Below are positions 44,805-54,583 of a stretch of 64,000 nucleotides of DNA, in pieces (the stretch's first letter is position 1; each line of letters starts with the position of its first letter). The stretch lies in contig PBKA01000006.1 in the NCBI GenBank assembly GCA_002721305.1, positions 124,001 to 188,000 on the forward strand. Reading direction: 5' to 3'. The stretch is from Acidimicrobiaceae bacterium (GTDB lineage: Bacteria; Actinomycetota; Acidimicrobiia; Acidimicrobiales; Poriferisodalaceae). The translations under genes were made by a program, and so were the position numbers. The notes below the pieces were generated by a model. The model was not told where the DNA came from. It ran no database searches and saw only the letters and a list, made by a program, of their open reading frames with translations.

Positions 44805-45245
44805 ATGCCACCAAAAACACTCGCTTCCACGGTCAAATGGATCCAATTTCCGGGTTTCGCCGGCCTCTATTACAACGTTCTCGAGGTCGACGACAATGAC
44901 CGGTTAGTTCAGATGCTGATGAAGTTTGAACCCGGAGTCAGTTGTGTCCCCCATCGCCATATCGGACCGGTCAAGACGCTGGTCTTGGAAGGTGAACATT
45001 TGATATACAAAGTCGATGATCCGGAAAAACTGGTCGACACCCGGGCCGCCGGCACCTACACCAGCCACGACGGTGATGAATCGCACATAGAGGCGGGGGG
45101 ACCCGACGGCGCTGTAATTCTGTTGTCTATGACACCCGTGGAGGGGAATATCTGGGAGACCTACGATCACGAGCTCCGAGTCGACCGTATTTCCACCGTG
45201 GAAGATTTCAGACGAGGTTTACGAAAACAAGCCGCAGAGAAATAA
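44805..45245 (+). CDS. Cupin-domain protein (acetylacetone-cleaving-like)
   Basis: A 146-residue single-cupin protein. PHRHIGPVKTLVLEGEH holds the HxH and Glu metal ligands of cupin motif 1 (His ~48, 50; Glu ~61), and ESHIEAGG near 88 supplies the second-motif His. It looks like a small mononuclear-metal dioxygenase or an isomerase. AGGATTGAG lies directly before the ATG. Substrate unknown. Confidence 0.8.
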   Translation: MPPKTLASTVKWIQFPGFAGLYYNVLEVDDNDRLVQMLMKFEPGVSCVPHRHIGPVKTLVLEGEHLIYKVDDPEKLVDTRAAGTYTSHDGDESHIEAGGPDGAVILLSMTPVEGNIWETYDHELRVDRISTVEDFRRGLRKQAAEK

Positions 45246-45252
45246 CACGGCG

Positions 45253-46146
45253 ATGAACACTCCCCCTGACGATTTGGTGCGACAGTTGGCGCGCGTTGCG
45301 GAACCGCTGCACTCGTGCAGTTATTACGCCGAAGAAATCACCCGTTTCAATGCGGCGGGCTACAACGGCTGGTGGCACGCATATTTCGGCTACCGATCGG
45401 CGCCTTTGGGTGCAGCGTCAGCAGAGCAAGTAACGCAGGTCTTTTACAACTTTGCCCCACGAATGGTCGAACGCGCGGTACCAAGTTGTTGGGAGATCCT
45501 CGATCCGCGACAGACTCGCGCATTGCATCAGCAACTCGTCGAGGAAGCACTGTCTCGAATATTCCACGCCTATGACTTCGAACATGATCTGGTTGAGTTA
45601 ACCGAAGCGCTGAAGTCAGGAATTTCAACGTTAGACAGCGCCGACAAACCACTGTTCGCCGCCTGGGCCAACGAACAGTGGCCGAATCTTCCACTTATGG
45701 GACTGTGGCATGCGTCGACGTTGCTTCGTGAATACAGATTCGACTCACACAATCACGCTTTGCGCTCAGCGGCTGTGTCCGGCTTGGGCTGTCACCTATT
45801 AATGGTGGCTGATGGTCGAGGAACACCAGAAATCATTCAGAAAATTCGCGGCTGGACCAGGGAAGAATGGAACGAAGAGGCGGGGCTTCTGTTTGACCGA
45901 GGTTGGCTAGACGAGGACGGGCGCCATACCGAAATGGGGCGGCGACAACGAAAGGGTATCGAACTTGAAACGGACCGTGGATGTGCTCCCCTAGGTTCGA
46001 TCTTCGACGATGCCACAGCGAGCAAAATCCTCTCAACGCTGGAGAGTACAGCGAGCTTTTTAATCCAAACAGGGGTGGTCCCGGGAACCTGGCCCCCGAA
46101 GCATTTAGGACAATTAGACGCTGCCTCCAACGGGGAATCAGGGTAA
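45253..46146 (+). CDS. SCO6745-family protein
   Basis: A 297-residue helical protein recognisable as the SCO6745 family, mostly actinobacterial and of unknown function. An [26 protein letters not shown] stretch region near 215-240 looks like a winged-helix segment, suggesting ancestry in MarR-like proteins. It lies between the cupin and glnS genes. Its presence is one of the better clues to an actinobacterial host. Confidence 0.8.
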   Translation: MNTPPDDLVRQLARVAEPLHSCSYYAEEITRFNAAGYNGWWHAYFGYRSAPLGAASAEQVTQVFYNFAPRMVERAVPSCWEILDPRQTRALHQQLVEEALSRIFHAYDFEHDLVELTEALKSGISTLDSADKPLFAAWANEQWPNLPLMGLWHASTLLREYRFDSHNHALRSAAVSGLGCHLLMVADGRGTPEIIQKIRGWTREEWNEEAGLLFDRGWLDEDGRHTEMGRRQRKGIELETDRGCAPLGSIFDDATASKILSTLESTASFLIQTGVVPGTWPPKHLGQLDAASNGESG

Positions 46147-46172
46147 CTTGGGGGCAGTTTCGAAGACGAGCG

Positions 46173-47900
46173 GTGTCCGATTTGACGCAAAATTCGCTTA
46201 ATCAGGATGAGACCACGGACCCACCACGCTCTGATTTTGTGAGGGACTTGGTAGAAGAAGACACCAAGACTCAGCGCTTTGGGGGCCGAGTGCAAACGAG
46301 GTTTCCACCTGAACCCAACGGATATCTTCATATCGGACACGCAAAAGCAATCGTTTTAGACTTCTCAATCGCTCGTGAAAATGGTGGTAGCTGCACCCTC
46401 AGGCTGGATGACACCAACCCCACAACTGAGGATCAGAGCTTCGTCGACGCCATAGTCGAAGATATTGAGTGGCTTGGCTTTTCACCTGACGCCCTCAAGC
46501 ACTCCTCCGATTATTTCGAGTAGCTCTATGAGTGGGCTGAGCTACTCATTTCAAAAGGCCTGGCATATGTAGATGATCAGACCGCGGAATCCATTGCGGA
46601 GCAACGCGGCGGATACGGCAAGCCGGGCATAGAGAGTCCGTTTCGAGACAGGACACCCGAAGAGAACATCGAGCTTTTCCGTGGCATGAGAGACGGCAGG
46701 TATGTCGAGGGATCCCGTGTTCTGCGGGCGAAAATCGACATGCAGCACGAGAACATGCAAATGAGGGATCCGGTTATGTACAGGATCCGTTTCAAGGACC
46801 ACTATCGAACCGGCGATCGATGGAAGGTTTACCCGAGTTACGATTGGGCTCACGGGCAAGGTGACGCCATTGAAGGCGTCACTCACTCCTTGTGCAGCTT
46901 GGAGTTCTCAGACAATCGGGCCCTGTATGACTGGTATCTCCAGCACCTACCGCTTGACGAGCCGGCCCCTTACCAGACGGAGTTTGCTCGGCTCGAGTTC
47001 ACTTATACCGTCACATCAAAACGAAAACTGAAGGAACTGGTCGACGGTCATCACGTCAATGGCTGGGACGACCCGCGACTTCCAACCCTTCGAGCCCTGA
47101 GGCGTCGCGGCTACCCACCGGCCGCAATTCGAGAATTCTGTTCGTTCATCGGGGTATCCCGCACAAATTCGCGACATGACATAGAGCTACTTGAGTCATT
47201 CGTGCGCTCAGAATTGAACGCAACGGCTCAACGGAGGATGGCCGTGTTGAAGCCTCTGAAACTCATCATCACCAATTGGCCTAATGACGATTCCGATCGC
47301 CGCATATCGGAATCAAGGAGGTTGTCAAATAATCCTGAGAATGAGGCCGACGGTACCCGAGACGTGTCCTTCAGCGGAGAACTTTGGATCGAAGAGGATG
47401 ACTTCCGCCTCGAGCCCCCTCCCAAATATTTTAGGCTTTCCCCAGGTCAGGAAGTCAGGCTACGGGGCGGCTATCTAGTCACATGCACCGGGGCTGTCTG
47501 CGACAGTGAAGGCAACCCAGTCGAGGTTCACTGCACTTATGACCCCGAGACGGCCGGAGGTGCGGCACCTGATGGCCGTAAGGTGAAATCGACCATACAC
47601 TGGGTCGACGCGAATAACGCCCTTGACGGTTCGGTCGCTCTCTATGATCGCTTATTTACTGCGTTGGTTCCCGGCGAGGCGACTGGTGACGCCCTTGACG
47701 ATCTGAACCCTTCGTCAATCGAAATCATAGAGAACTGCAAGTTCGAAAAATCTCTCGCAGAGGTCGCAGCGAATGAGGTCGTACAGTTTGAACGTCTCGG
47801 ATATTTCGCCGCAGATGCAACCTCAGATCGGTATTTCCATCGGACTGTCGGCTTGCGCGACGAATGGGCACGCCTTCAGAAACAAACACAAGGGGGTTAA
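46173..47900 (+). pseudogene. glnS: Glutaminyl-tRNA synthetase with one in-frame TAG (codon 117)
   Basis: Read through one TAG (46521-46523) the frame gives 575 residues of GlnRS, about E. coli length. The class I motif [12 protein letters not shown] is near residue 50 and the KMSKS-like VTSKRKL is near 282; both beta-barrel anticodon domains follow and look intact. The TAG lies in SDYFE-stop-LYEWAEL where relatives have Gln, so a single C-to-T change explains it. TAG is a normal stop for at least six other genes here, so reassignment is unlikely. Either a recent nonsense mutation, a sequence error or programmed readthrough. GTG start. Confidence 0.85.
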
Positions 47901-47901
47901 G

Positions 47902-48657
47902 TTGCCCAGTATCGACCAAGACCGTGTCGCAATTATCACAGGCGGCGGGACCGGCGTCGGCGCAGCGGCTGCGGCTGCTCTCAACCAGAAGGGCTGGAAA
48001 ACAGTCATTTGTGGCCGTCGACTTGAGCCTCTGCAGGCCGTGTCAGATGTATTGAATGACCGAAATATGGCCGTTGTCGCAGATGTGTCAGTCCCTTCTG
48101 CCGTGGATGAGTTATTCACTGAAACTATTGAGTCTTTTGGGAGAGTTGACCTGCTATTCAACAACGCTGGTATCGGCGCACCGCCCGTGCCTGTAGAGGA
48201 TTTGCCCGTAGAAACGTGGAAACAAGTGGTGGATACAAATTTGACGGCGTCGTGGCTGTGCGCTCGGGCCGCGTTCCGGCAAATGAAGTTGCAGTCGCCA
48301 ACGGGTGGACGAATCATCAACAACGGCTCGGTTTCAGCCCAGACTCCTCGACCGTTTTCGTCGCCGTACACCGCCACCAAACACGCAATCACCGGTCTCA
48401 CCAAAGCCCTCTCGCTTGAAGGTCGCTCGTTTGGAATAACAGTTGGTCAAATCGACATAGGAAACGCGGCTACACCACTCACCGCTCAAATGAGTAAGGG
48501 GGTGTTGCAACCCAATGGTGACACCATGGCTGAAGCGACAATGAACGTCGAGGACGTCGGGGAGGCCGTTGCCTTTATGGCTGAACTGCCACCTGACGCG
48601 AACATTTTACAAATGACGATAATGGCCAACGAAATGCCGTTCGTCGGCCGAGGTTGA
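47902..48657 (+). CDS. Short-chain dehydrogenase/reductase
   Basis: A 251-residue Rossmann-fold SDR. TGGGTGVGAAAA binds the nucleotide near residue 13, NNAGIG is near 88, the catalytic Ser is in NNGSVS near 139 and YTATK near 155 holds the Tyr/Lys pair. Start TTG follows AAGGGGGTTAAG directly after the glnS stop, so it is probably co-transcribed with glnS. Substrate unknown. Confidence 0.88.
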   Translation: MPSIDQDRVAIITGGGTGVGAAAAAALNQKGWKTVICGRRLEPLQAVSDVLNDRNMAVVADVSVPSAVDELFTETIESFGRVDLLFNNAGIGAPPVPVEDLPVETWKQVVDTNLTASWLCARAAFRQMKLQSPTGGRIINNGSVSAQTPRPFSSPYTATKHAITGLTKALSLEGRSFGITVGQIDIGNAATPLTAQMSKGVLQPNGDTMAEATMNVEDVGEAVAFMAELPPDANILQMTIMANEMPFVGRG

Positions 48658-48669
48658 CTCCCTGCGGAT

Positions 48670-48954
48670 TTATCCTTCAATCACGTATAACGCGCCGGTG
48701 CTGGCCGCTTGCCGTAGCGGCCGGGCTTGGACATAAGTCTCGCTGCTGTACCAACTTTGAGCGGCTTCCATGGTTGGAAAGCAAATGATCACATTTCTTG
48801 ACGGCGGGGGTTCTCCCTCCAATGAAATCCAAGATCCGCCCCTGACGAGATAAGTTCCACCATGCTCCTCCACTGACTTCGCTGCCAGAAGCTTGTACCG
48901 CTCATAACCATCGAGGTCTTCGACATCACCCTGAAATACAACGTACGCGCTCAT
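48670..48954 (-). CDS. DUF1330 family protein
   Basis: A 94-residue ferredoxin-like-fold protein matching DUF1330: AYVVFQGDVEDLDGYERY opening, a GGTYLVRGG turn and FPTMEAAQSWYSSETYVQ. Function of the family is not established. Convergent with the SDR gene. Confidence 0.85.
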   Translation of the reverse strand: MSAYVVFQGDVEDLDGYERYKLLAAKSVEEHGGTYLVRGGSWISLEGEPPPSRNVIICFPTMEAAQSWYSSETYVQARPLRQAASTGALYVIEG

Positions 48955-48977
48955 CGTTGCGCTCCTTTCTCACTCCC

Positions 48978-49787
48978 CTAGCGATCTAAGGTTCCAGTGA
49001 TCGACGATATTGCAAATGACTGACTTCCAAGAGCAAGCAAATTCCCGTTTTGCGAATAGATCTCCACGTTGCCGTGGCCCACGCTGTGTCGCACCGCAGC
49101 TGACTCGATACACAACAAAACCCATTCGCTTTGCTCAGACGCGACTAACCGCACCGAATGATCCAAACTCGAACCCCGGAATCCTGCGTCAAGGCTCACC
49201 CGCATTCCACTCGGAAGCAGATCGGCAAGCGCGATCAAACCTTGCCGCGTCGACGCGAGTGTGCCTTCGAGCTGAGCCCAATAGCAAACAACTTTGTCGC
49301 CCGGTTGCTGCGCTGCCACTCTGATGTCGGCAAAATCGTTAAATGACCTGCCGGATAGTGAAGTCGGGCCGCGCCTTGGGCAGGCTTCAGGACTCGGTAC
49401 AGACGGAGGTGTAAGCCACTGGCGATCCACGTCAAGTTCGTGCCCGCCCAACGCAGCCGCGGCCCGAAGAACCGTGACGTCACCGAGCCGACACGTCACG
49501 GCGGCTTGGGTGATCCTGTTACCTACAGCGGACTCCTCGACCTCCAGAGCCACTTCGGATCCCACCGGAGCACGACTGAGGAACTGACCAGAGATGTAAG
49601 CGATCTCCCGGCCCGTTGTAAGTTCGAGCGCTTCAGCGGCCGCCGCTAAGGCGCAACCCCCATGAAGGGTTCCTGTAGCGCCTGCAATCGAGTCCGTCAC
49701 TTGCAAGGTCCAGGTGGTTGAGTTCGGGCCGCGATTCAGCTTCACGATCCCGGGCGAATCAACTGGCTGTTCGGAGGGTGAGGTCAC
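48978..49787 (-). CDS. Acyl-CoA thioesterase family protein (double hotdog)
   Basis: A 269-residue protein with two hotdog halves. The first has GTLHGGCALAAAAEAL near 40 and VEESAVGNRITQAAVTCRLGD; the second contains GFRGSSLDHSVRL near 205. This is the TesB-like arrangement. It probably hydrolyses acyl-CoA, releasing CoA. It lies alone on the minus strand between the DUF1330 gene and the AhpD-like gene. Chain-length preference unknown. Confidence 0.8.
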   Translation of the reverse strand: MTSPSEQPVDSPGIVKLNRGPNSTTWTLQVTDSIAGATGTLHGGCALAAAAEALELTTGREIAYISGQFLSRAPVGSEVALEVEESAVGNRITQAAVTCRLGDVTVLRAAAALGGHELDVDRQWLTPPSVPSPEACPRRGPTSLSGRSFNDFADIRVAAQQPGDKVVCYWAQLEGTLASTRQGLIALADLLPSGMRVSLDAGFRGSSLDHSVRLVASEQSEWVLLCIESAAVRHSVGHGNVEIYSQNGNLLALGSQSFAISSITGTLDR

Positions 49788-49845
49788 TACTCACCGCACT
49801 GCGCGGCGGGATCCCCATGGACTCGAGCTAGGCGATCGGGGGCAC

Positions 49846-50415
49846 TCACTTCGCCCACGGACCGGATTGTCCGGTTTGGTAATGATCAGGTCGAATGCCG
49901 AACGCTTCGATCATTCGCTGCCATCCGCTTCCAACCGAAAGAAGGGCGCCAAGTCTGAGTATCTCAACGTCCGAAAAATGATCGCTCAATCGACCGTGCA
50001 ACTCATCGGACAAGGGGCCTTTTGGACTGCCTGAGAGATGTTCACTGAAGCACAGAGCTGCCTTCCATGATTCGGGGAGGTCTGATGCTTCATAATCGGA
50101 GAGCTGATCAACCATTTCCTCGGTGAGTCCGGTGCGCACCAACGATGCGCTCTTAACCATGCTTCAGTGGAAACACTCATTGACGTTTGCCATGCGGATG
50201 CGACACAACTCAATCATCTGGCGGTCGAGACCGGAGTCCCCTCCGTACACGACGCCGACCCAACTCAAAAACATCTCCAAAGTGAGACCATCGTTGGCCA
50301 AAGTTCGAAACAGATTGTCGTCTTTGTAGGCCTTCGCGTACCACGTGTCTAACCGTGCTTCCTGATCTTCGGTCAGATCGCCGATTTTCGGAAGGTGTCC
50401 GAGTTCGTTTGCCAT
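49846..50415 (-). CDS. AhpD/carboxymuconolactone-decarboxylase-family selenoprotein (CxxU, Sec84)
   Basis: Read through one TGA (50164-50166) the frame encodes 189 residues of the AhpD-like CMD fold. The N-terminal 83 residues end NVNECFH and the downstream part continues SMVKSASLVRTGL in the same frame. Relatives have a CxxC redox pair here (N-x-C-x-x-C), so the stop replaces the second Cys: C81-F-H-U84. A hairpin follows (separate entry). GGAGCGCAAA precedes the ATG. It is probably a peroxidase or thiol-disulfide enzyme. The downstream ATG at 50160 would give only an inactive half-protein. Confidence 0.87.
50134..50166 (-). promoter_or_regulatory. SECIS-like hairpin of the AhpD-like selenoprotein mRNA, with the UGA
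   Basis: After UGA, 13 nt lead to a 7-bp stem GCGCAUC/GGUGCGC (50150-50144 with 50140-50134, one G-U pair) closing a GUU loop. The loop starts 20 nt after the UGA and has G first, matching the published bacterial SECIS model. Weaker than the fdh element in loop size. Confidence 0.65.
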
Positions 50416-50575
50416 TTTGCGCTCCGAAAGGTAGATCCTGCCGTTTGTTGACCTGCATGTCCGTTAAGCCACGTCACAGGCTCGATGTCTTTGAGCATCT
50501 TAGGAGGTGATCTGCCGGCAGGCCGTCCCTGTTCCACCTAATCTTTGCGGCAAAGCAGAAGGTTAAGGAATAACT

Positions 50576-51664
50576 ATGAAAGCCGCCGTTTTATGTGAAC
50601 AACCGGGTGAGCTGGTGATTGAAGATCTCACCGTTGATGCTCCCGGGCCTCAAGAAGTCCTCATTCAGACTGTTGGGGCTGGTCTTTGTCACTCCGATTT
50701 ACATTTCATGGAGGGGCTATTTCGTACGAAAGTGCCAGCGGTGATGGGGCACGAATCGGCCGGGATCGTGCAGGCAGTTGGGGCCGATGTCACCTACGTC
50801 GCACCGGGTGATCACGTTGTGGCGTGCCTTTCTATCTTTTGCGGGCAATGCCGACAATGTCTGTCCGGCAACCCGCATCGCTGCACCAACGGCCGCGCCA
50901 CTTCGCGCAGTCGCGATGACGCGCCCCGCCTGCAACGCACCGACGGCACACCGGTTGACCAGATGGCACGTCTGGGCGGCTTTGCCGAAGAAATGCTCGT
51001 ACATCAGAACGGGGTGGTGAAAGTCACAACCGATGTCCCGCTAGAGAAAGCTTGTCTTATTGGTTGTGGCGTCACTACTGGCTTCGGGGCAGCGGTGCGC
51101 ACGGCATCTGTTCCCGTAGGAGCGACCGTCTGCGTGATCGGTTGCGGTGGTATTGGTCTGTCAGCGATCCAGGGAGCTCGCGTAGCGGGAGCCGGAAGAA
51201 TCATTGCGGTCGACACCAACACGACGAAACTGGAGACAGCGCGCCTGATGGGGGCGACTGACACAGTCAACGCCGCCGAAGTGGAGAGCGTCGTCGATGC
51301 GGTCCGAGAAATGACCAAAGGCGGCGTCGAATACAGCTTCGAAGCCATCGGGCTTAAAGAGACTGCCGAGCAGGCATTCGAGATGCTTGAGATGGGCGGC
51401 ACAGCGACTGTGATTGGAATGGTGCCCTCTTCCACGAAATTGGAAATCAGAGGGATAGAACTCCTGAGCGAAAAGAAACTTCAGGGTTCGATGATGGGCT
51501 CCAACCAATTTCGAACCGACATTCCTCAAATGATTGATCTGTACCTCACTGGACGGCTATTACTCGACGAAATGGTGTCAGCGACGATCGGCCTTGACGA
51601 AGTCAACGACGGATATACCTGGATGAAAGAGGGAACTGTCGCGAGGACAGTTATAACTTTCTGA
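50576..51664 (+). CDS. Zinc-dependent alcohol dehydrogenase
   Basis: A 362-residue medium-chain dehydrogenase. Catalytic zinc ligands are in GLCHSDLH (Cys ~38) and GHESAG (His/Glu ~60); the structural zinc set is CGQCRQCLSGNPHRC near 98. NAD binds at VIGCGGIGLSA near 188. Layout resembles NDMA-dependent or class III-type alcohol dehydrogenases of actinobacteria. It is divergent from the AhpD-like gene across 160 bp with no gene seen. Substrate unknown. Confidence 0.9.
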   Translation: MKAAVLCEQPGELVIEDLTVDAPGPQEVLIQTVGAGLCHSDLHFMEGLFRTKVPAVMGHESAGIVQAVGADVTYVAPGDHVVACLSIFCGQCRQCLSGNPHRCTNGRATSRSRDDAPRLQRTDGTPVDQMARLGGFAEEMLVHQNGVVKVTTDVPLEKACLIGCGVTTGFGAAVRTASVPVGATVCVIGCGGIGLSAIQGARVAGAGRIIAVDTNTTKLETARLMGATDTVNAAEVESVVDAVREMTKGGVEYSFEAIGLKETAEQAFEMLEMGGTATVIGMVPSSTKLEIRGIELLSEKKLQGSMMGSNQFRTDIPQMIDLYLTGRLLLDEMVSATIGLDEVNDGYTWMKEGTVARTVITF

Positions 51665-51766
51665 CACTTGGTTGACGGCGGGATGGGTTCAAGACATTAG
51701 GGAAGCCAAAGACCCAAGGAATAGCTGCGTATAGGTTGGCTCAGTAGACGCAGGGTTAGCGACAAA

Positions 51767-52849
51767 TTAGCCAAGCAGTCCGTCGACGCTACCCGATTTC
51801 ATTCCCGCCTTAGCAGCACTCGACCGCAGCTGGTCGATCGTCACGGGATCAACCTCGAAACCTTCCGCCCGATCCAACCGAGCAATTTGCTCCGGTTGGC
51901 CCGGGACCAATATCTCGTCACAATCAGATCTGAGACGAGAGTCCAAGACAAAGTCTCTGAACAACTCGATTTCTTCGAAGAAGGTCTCAGCGTCCCCAGT
52001 GGCACCCGGATCGATGATCACTGACAGCATGCTGTTGATTATGCGGCCATCGCGAGCATTCTTTGGATGGGCGGTTTCCCCTCCCAGTAACGCAGCGCTC
52101 AATAGTTCACACATGATGGCAAGCCCGGAGCCTTTATGGTCTCCAAACGCAACAAGTGCGCCCCCGCGTTCCCCGGTGGGATCGGTGTACCAGAACGCGT
52201 TCGGGTCGTCCGTCAGATTGCCATTGACGTCGATGATGGTGTCGGGGGGCACCTTGACTCCCTTATTCGCCGCCACCCTTGCCTTCCCGCCGGCGATGAT
52301 GCTGGTAGCCATGTCCAGCAAGAACCCTGGCCGTCCGTCTCTGCCCGGGACAGCAGCGCAAAACGGGTTGGTCCCGAACCGAGCCTCTGCTCCACCGTAT
52401 GCGGCCACTAGTGGTGGATGACCTATGACATTAACCATGTGGAGGGACGCATAGCCCGCCGCCGCGCATTGCTCTGCCCAATGCCCGATTCGTCCGATGT
52501 GGTAGCTGTTGCGAAGACCGACTAAGGCCACGCCATGCTGCGCCGCCCGCTCGATACCCAAGTCCATCGCCTCATGGCCGTTTACTTGTCCATAACCGGC
52601 GTTCCCATCAAGGGTTAGCAACGGTCCACTGTCGACAATGACAGTCGGGTGACTATTGATCTGTAAGCGACCTCCAAGCACACCCTCAACGTAGGCAGGC
52701 ATCATTCCGACACCGTGCGAGTCGTGCCCCGCGAGGTTGGCTTCGACCAACTGGTCGGCCACCAACATGGCCTCTGTGTTCTCGCTGCCCATGGCTTCGC
52801 AGGTCTGAACGATAAATTTATGGACTTGGTCTGGATGAAGTTTTGGCAC
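51767..52849 (-). CDS. Ldh-family (malate/L-lactate/ureidoglycolate-type) dehydrogenase
   Basis: A 360-residue NAD(P)-dependent oxidoreductase of the type II malate/L-lactate family. GHDSHGVGMMPAYVEGV near 42 contains the catalytic His region; RNSYHIGRIGHWAEQ near 112 and GTNPFCAAVPGRDGRPGFLLDMAT near 165 follow. It oxidises a 2-hydroxyacid such as malate, lactate or ureidoglycolate. GTG start. Substrate not deducible. Confidence 0.9.
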   Translation of the reverse strand: MPKLHPDQVHKFIVQTCEAMGSENTEAMLVADQLVEANLAGHDSHGVGMMPAYVEGVLGGRLQINSHPTVIVDSGPLLTLDGNAGYGQVNGHEAMDLGIERAAQHGVALVGLRNSYHIGRIGHWAEQCAAAGYASLHMVNVIGHPPLVAAYGGAEARFGTNPFCAAVPGRDGRPGFLLDMATSIIAGGKARVAANKGVKVPPDTIIDVNGNLTDDPNAFWYTDPTGERGGALVAFGDHKGSGLAIMCELLSAALLGGETAHPKNARDGRIINSMLSVIIDPGATGDAETFFEEIELFRDFVLDSRLRSDCDEILVPGQPEQIARLDRAEGFEVDPVTIDQLRSSAAKAGMKSGSVDGLLG

Positions 52850-52872
52850 GCAAAGATTCTAGTAGGCGACCA

Positions 52873-53769
52873 CTAGGGCAGGATCTCAGTACTTTCCATG
52901 TAGTGCGGTTCAATGATTTCCACGCTCGGGTGCATTTGCCTTACCGCAGTGTTGATTGCGTCAGTGTTTACAGGGATGGAAAACCCCGGCATCCAATCGT
53001 CGTGATGGCCGTAGATGAGTTTCCTCGGTTTCAATGCGGCGGCCTCCATCGCTACGAATTCAGCCAAGGATCCTTGGATTGGCTCGCCGTCGATGTTGGC
53101 TCGTCCAGCGGCCGCCAAAATCGCCACGTCAGGGTTCAAGGTGTCGAAAATCCCGGACCAAGCACCGGCTGAATCCTGAAACAAAATGGAGCCATCGGGC
53201 CCTTCGATCAGATAGACAAGGGCGCCACCGTCGCCGCGGTCGCTGTGTCCGGGTGACGCCTCAGCAAGATGGTTTTGTACCGCCTGCGACGTCTCAGTTG
53301 ACAGATAGGACATGAGCTCGCGCATTCGTTGCTGCTGGTCCTGCCAGGTGACACCTAGGTCCCCAAGGCAGACAACATCGGGTTCGTCCATCTTCGCGTG
53401 CGACCACACACACGAATGCTGGCTTGGGTACACGGAGACGGTCACATCATCTGACAGAGCGACGGTTTCGCCTCCCGCTACACAAATCATTCGATCCAAA
53501 GCAACTCCTGCCTGCTCCATTACCCGAACCGACTCATACGAACCGATAAGCGTCGCATCGGTGTTCTCCAAGATGCGTTCGGCACCCCAAAGGTGATCGA
53601 AATGGCTATGACCGATGAGCAGGTAATCAGCTTCAGTGACGTCCGATGCCGTAAGGCCGGTCCCTTCAGCCCCCTGAGGGCGGTCAATGTACGCGTCTAA
53701 AAATATTGTTAATCCGGCCGTGCGCAGTGAGAATGTTGCACAGCCGTACCAATCCAAATGCGTTGCCAT
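52873..53769 (-). CDS. MBL-fold metallo-hydrolase
   Basis: A 298-residue metallo-beta-lactamase-fold protein. GHSHFDHLWG (HxHxDH) is near residue 53; further ligands are in PSQHSCVWSH, LFQDSAGAW (Asp) and IYGHHDDW near 250. Resembles UlaG/RomA-like hydrolases. Substrate unknown. Lies 23 bp from the Ldh gene on the same strand. Confidence 0.88.
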   Translation of the reverse strand: MATHLDWYGCATFSLRTAGLTIFLDAYIDRPQGAEGTGLTASDVTEADYLLIGHSHFDHLWGAERILENTDATLIGSYESVRVMEQAGVALDRMICVAGGETVALSDDVTVSVYPSQHSCVWSHAKMDEPDVVCLGDLGVTWQDQQQRMRELMSYLSTETSQAVQNHLAEASPGHSDRGDGGALVYLIEGPDGSILFQDSAGAWSGIFDTLNPDVAILAAAGRANIDGEPIQGSLAEFVAMEAAALKPRKLIYGHHDDWMPGFSIPVNTDAINTAVRQMHPSVEIIEPHYMESTEILP

Positions 53770-53800
53770 ACGTGCAAGCTAGATCAATTGCAGGCGCCGA

Positions 53801-54583
53801 GTGAGTGAGTTCATGCCGATCCAGTCCAGCCAAAAGGGAGCTGCTGCACGTTGGGTGCTGCTGGCCGTCACCATTACCGCATTGCTGCTGTCCACGTCCT
53901 GCGGCTCTCCCAAGAGATCGCTCAATGTGTTTGTCGCCTCGTCGATGACAGAGTTCGCCGAAGTCATCCGAGTGGATTTCGAACGCAAGTACCCCGAAAT
54001 CGATGTACGCCTAAATATCGCTGGCAGCGGAGCACTGGTGAACCAAATAGTTGAAGGGGCGAGCGCAGACTTGGTCTTATTGGCGGGAGCAACTCATATG
54101 GACCGGCTCCAGAAGGACGGATCTTTTCTACGGCCCGTGACGATTGCGCGTAATTCCCTCACTGTGGTCATGGACCCGCGCATCGCATCTGATGTCAACA
54201 CCCTTGCTGATCTAACCCGGGGTGACCGGAGGGCCGCAATCTGTATCCAAGGGGCTCCATGTGGCGCCTTGGCATTTGCTTTCGCTGAGGCATCTGGGGT
54301 CGATTTATCGACAGCCACAAGGGAACCCAATGTCAAGGCGGTCCTCGCCCGTGTCTCGAGAGGTGAGGTCGATTTCGGCTTCGTGTACCGCTCAGATGCA
54401 CAGGGGGCTCAAGAAGAGGTGATCGAAATGACGGGAACAGGGGCGGATGCGTTTATTACCTCCTACTCTCTGGCCGTGGCGCGTGACGGACAAAGACGGC
54501 AAGACATCAACGCCTTCGCCGATGCGATCACACACGAGAGGGCTTGGAAAGTTCTTCAGGAACTGGGGTTTTTGAGACCATGA
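53801..54583 (+). CDS. modA: Molybdate ABC transporter substrate-binding lipoprotein
   Basis: A 260-residue ModA protein. A signal peptide (about residues 18-33) ends in the lipobox LSTSC, so it is a lipoprotein. VFVASSMTEFAEVI near 43 and GSGALVNQIVEGASADL give the oxyanion-binding Ser and fold. It captures molybdate or tungstate. First gene of modABC, overlapping modB by 4 bp. It should feed molybdopterin enzymes such as the formate dehydrogenase at 14952-19462. Confidence 0.93.
   Translation: MSEFMPIQSSQKGAAARWVLLAVTITALLLSTSCGSPKRSLNVFVASSMTEFAEVIRVDFERKYPEIDVRLNIAGSGALVNQIVEGASADLVLLAGATHMDRLQKDGSFLRPVTIARNSLTVVMDPRIASDVNTLADLTRGDRRAAICIQGAPCGALAFAFAEASGVDLSTATREPNVKAVLARVSRGEVDFGFVYRSDAQGAQEEVIEMTGTGADAFITSYSLAVARDGQRRQDINAFADAITHERAWKVLQELGFLRP

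Noticed and set aside
46521-46523. TAG as a sense codon (pyrrolysine or reassigned) in the whole organism
   Set aside because: At least six genes in the window end in TAG (iclR, GMC oxidoreductase, etfA, the CoA-transferase at 30177, the kinase at 34552 and the PHP protein), and the MttB homologue has no in-frame TAG.
49846-50160. An independent 104-residue AhpD-like gene starting at 50160
   Set aside because: It lies in frame with the upstream half, and the CxxU motif is lost if translation starts there.
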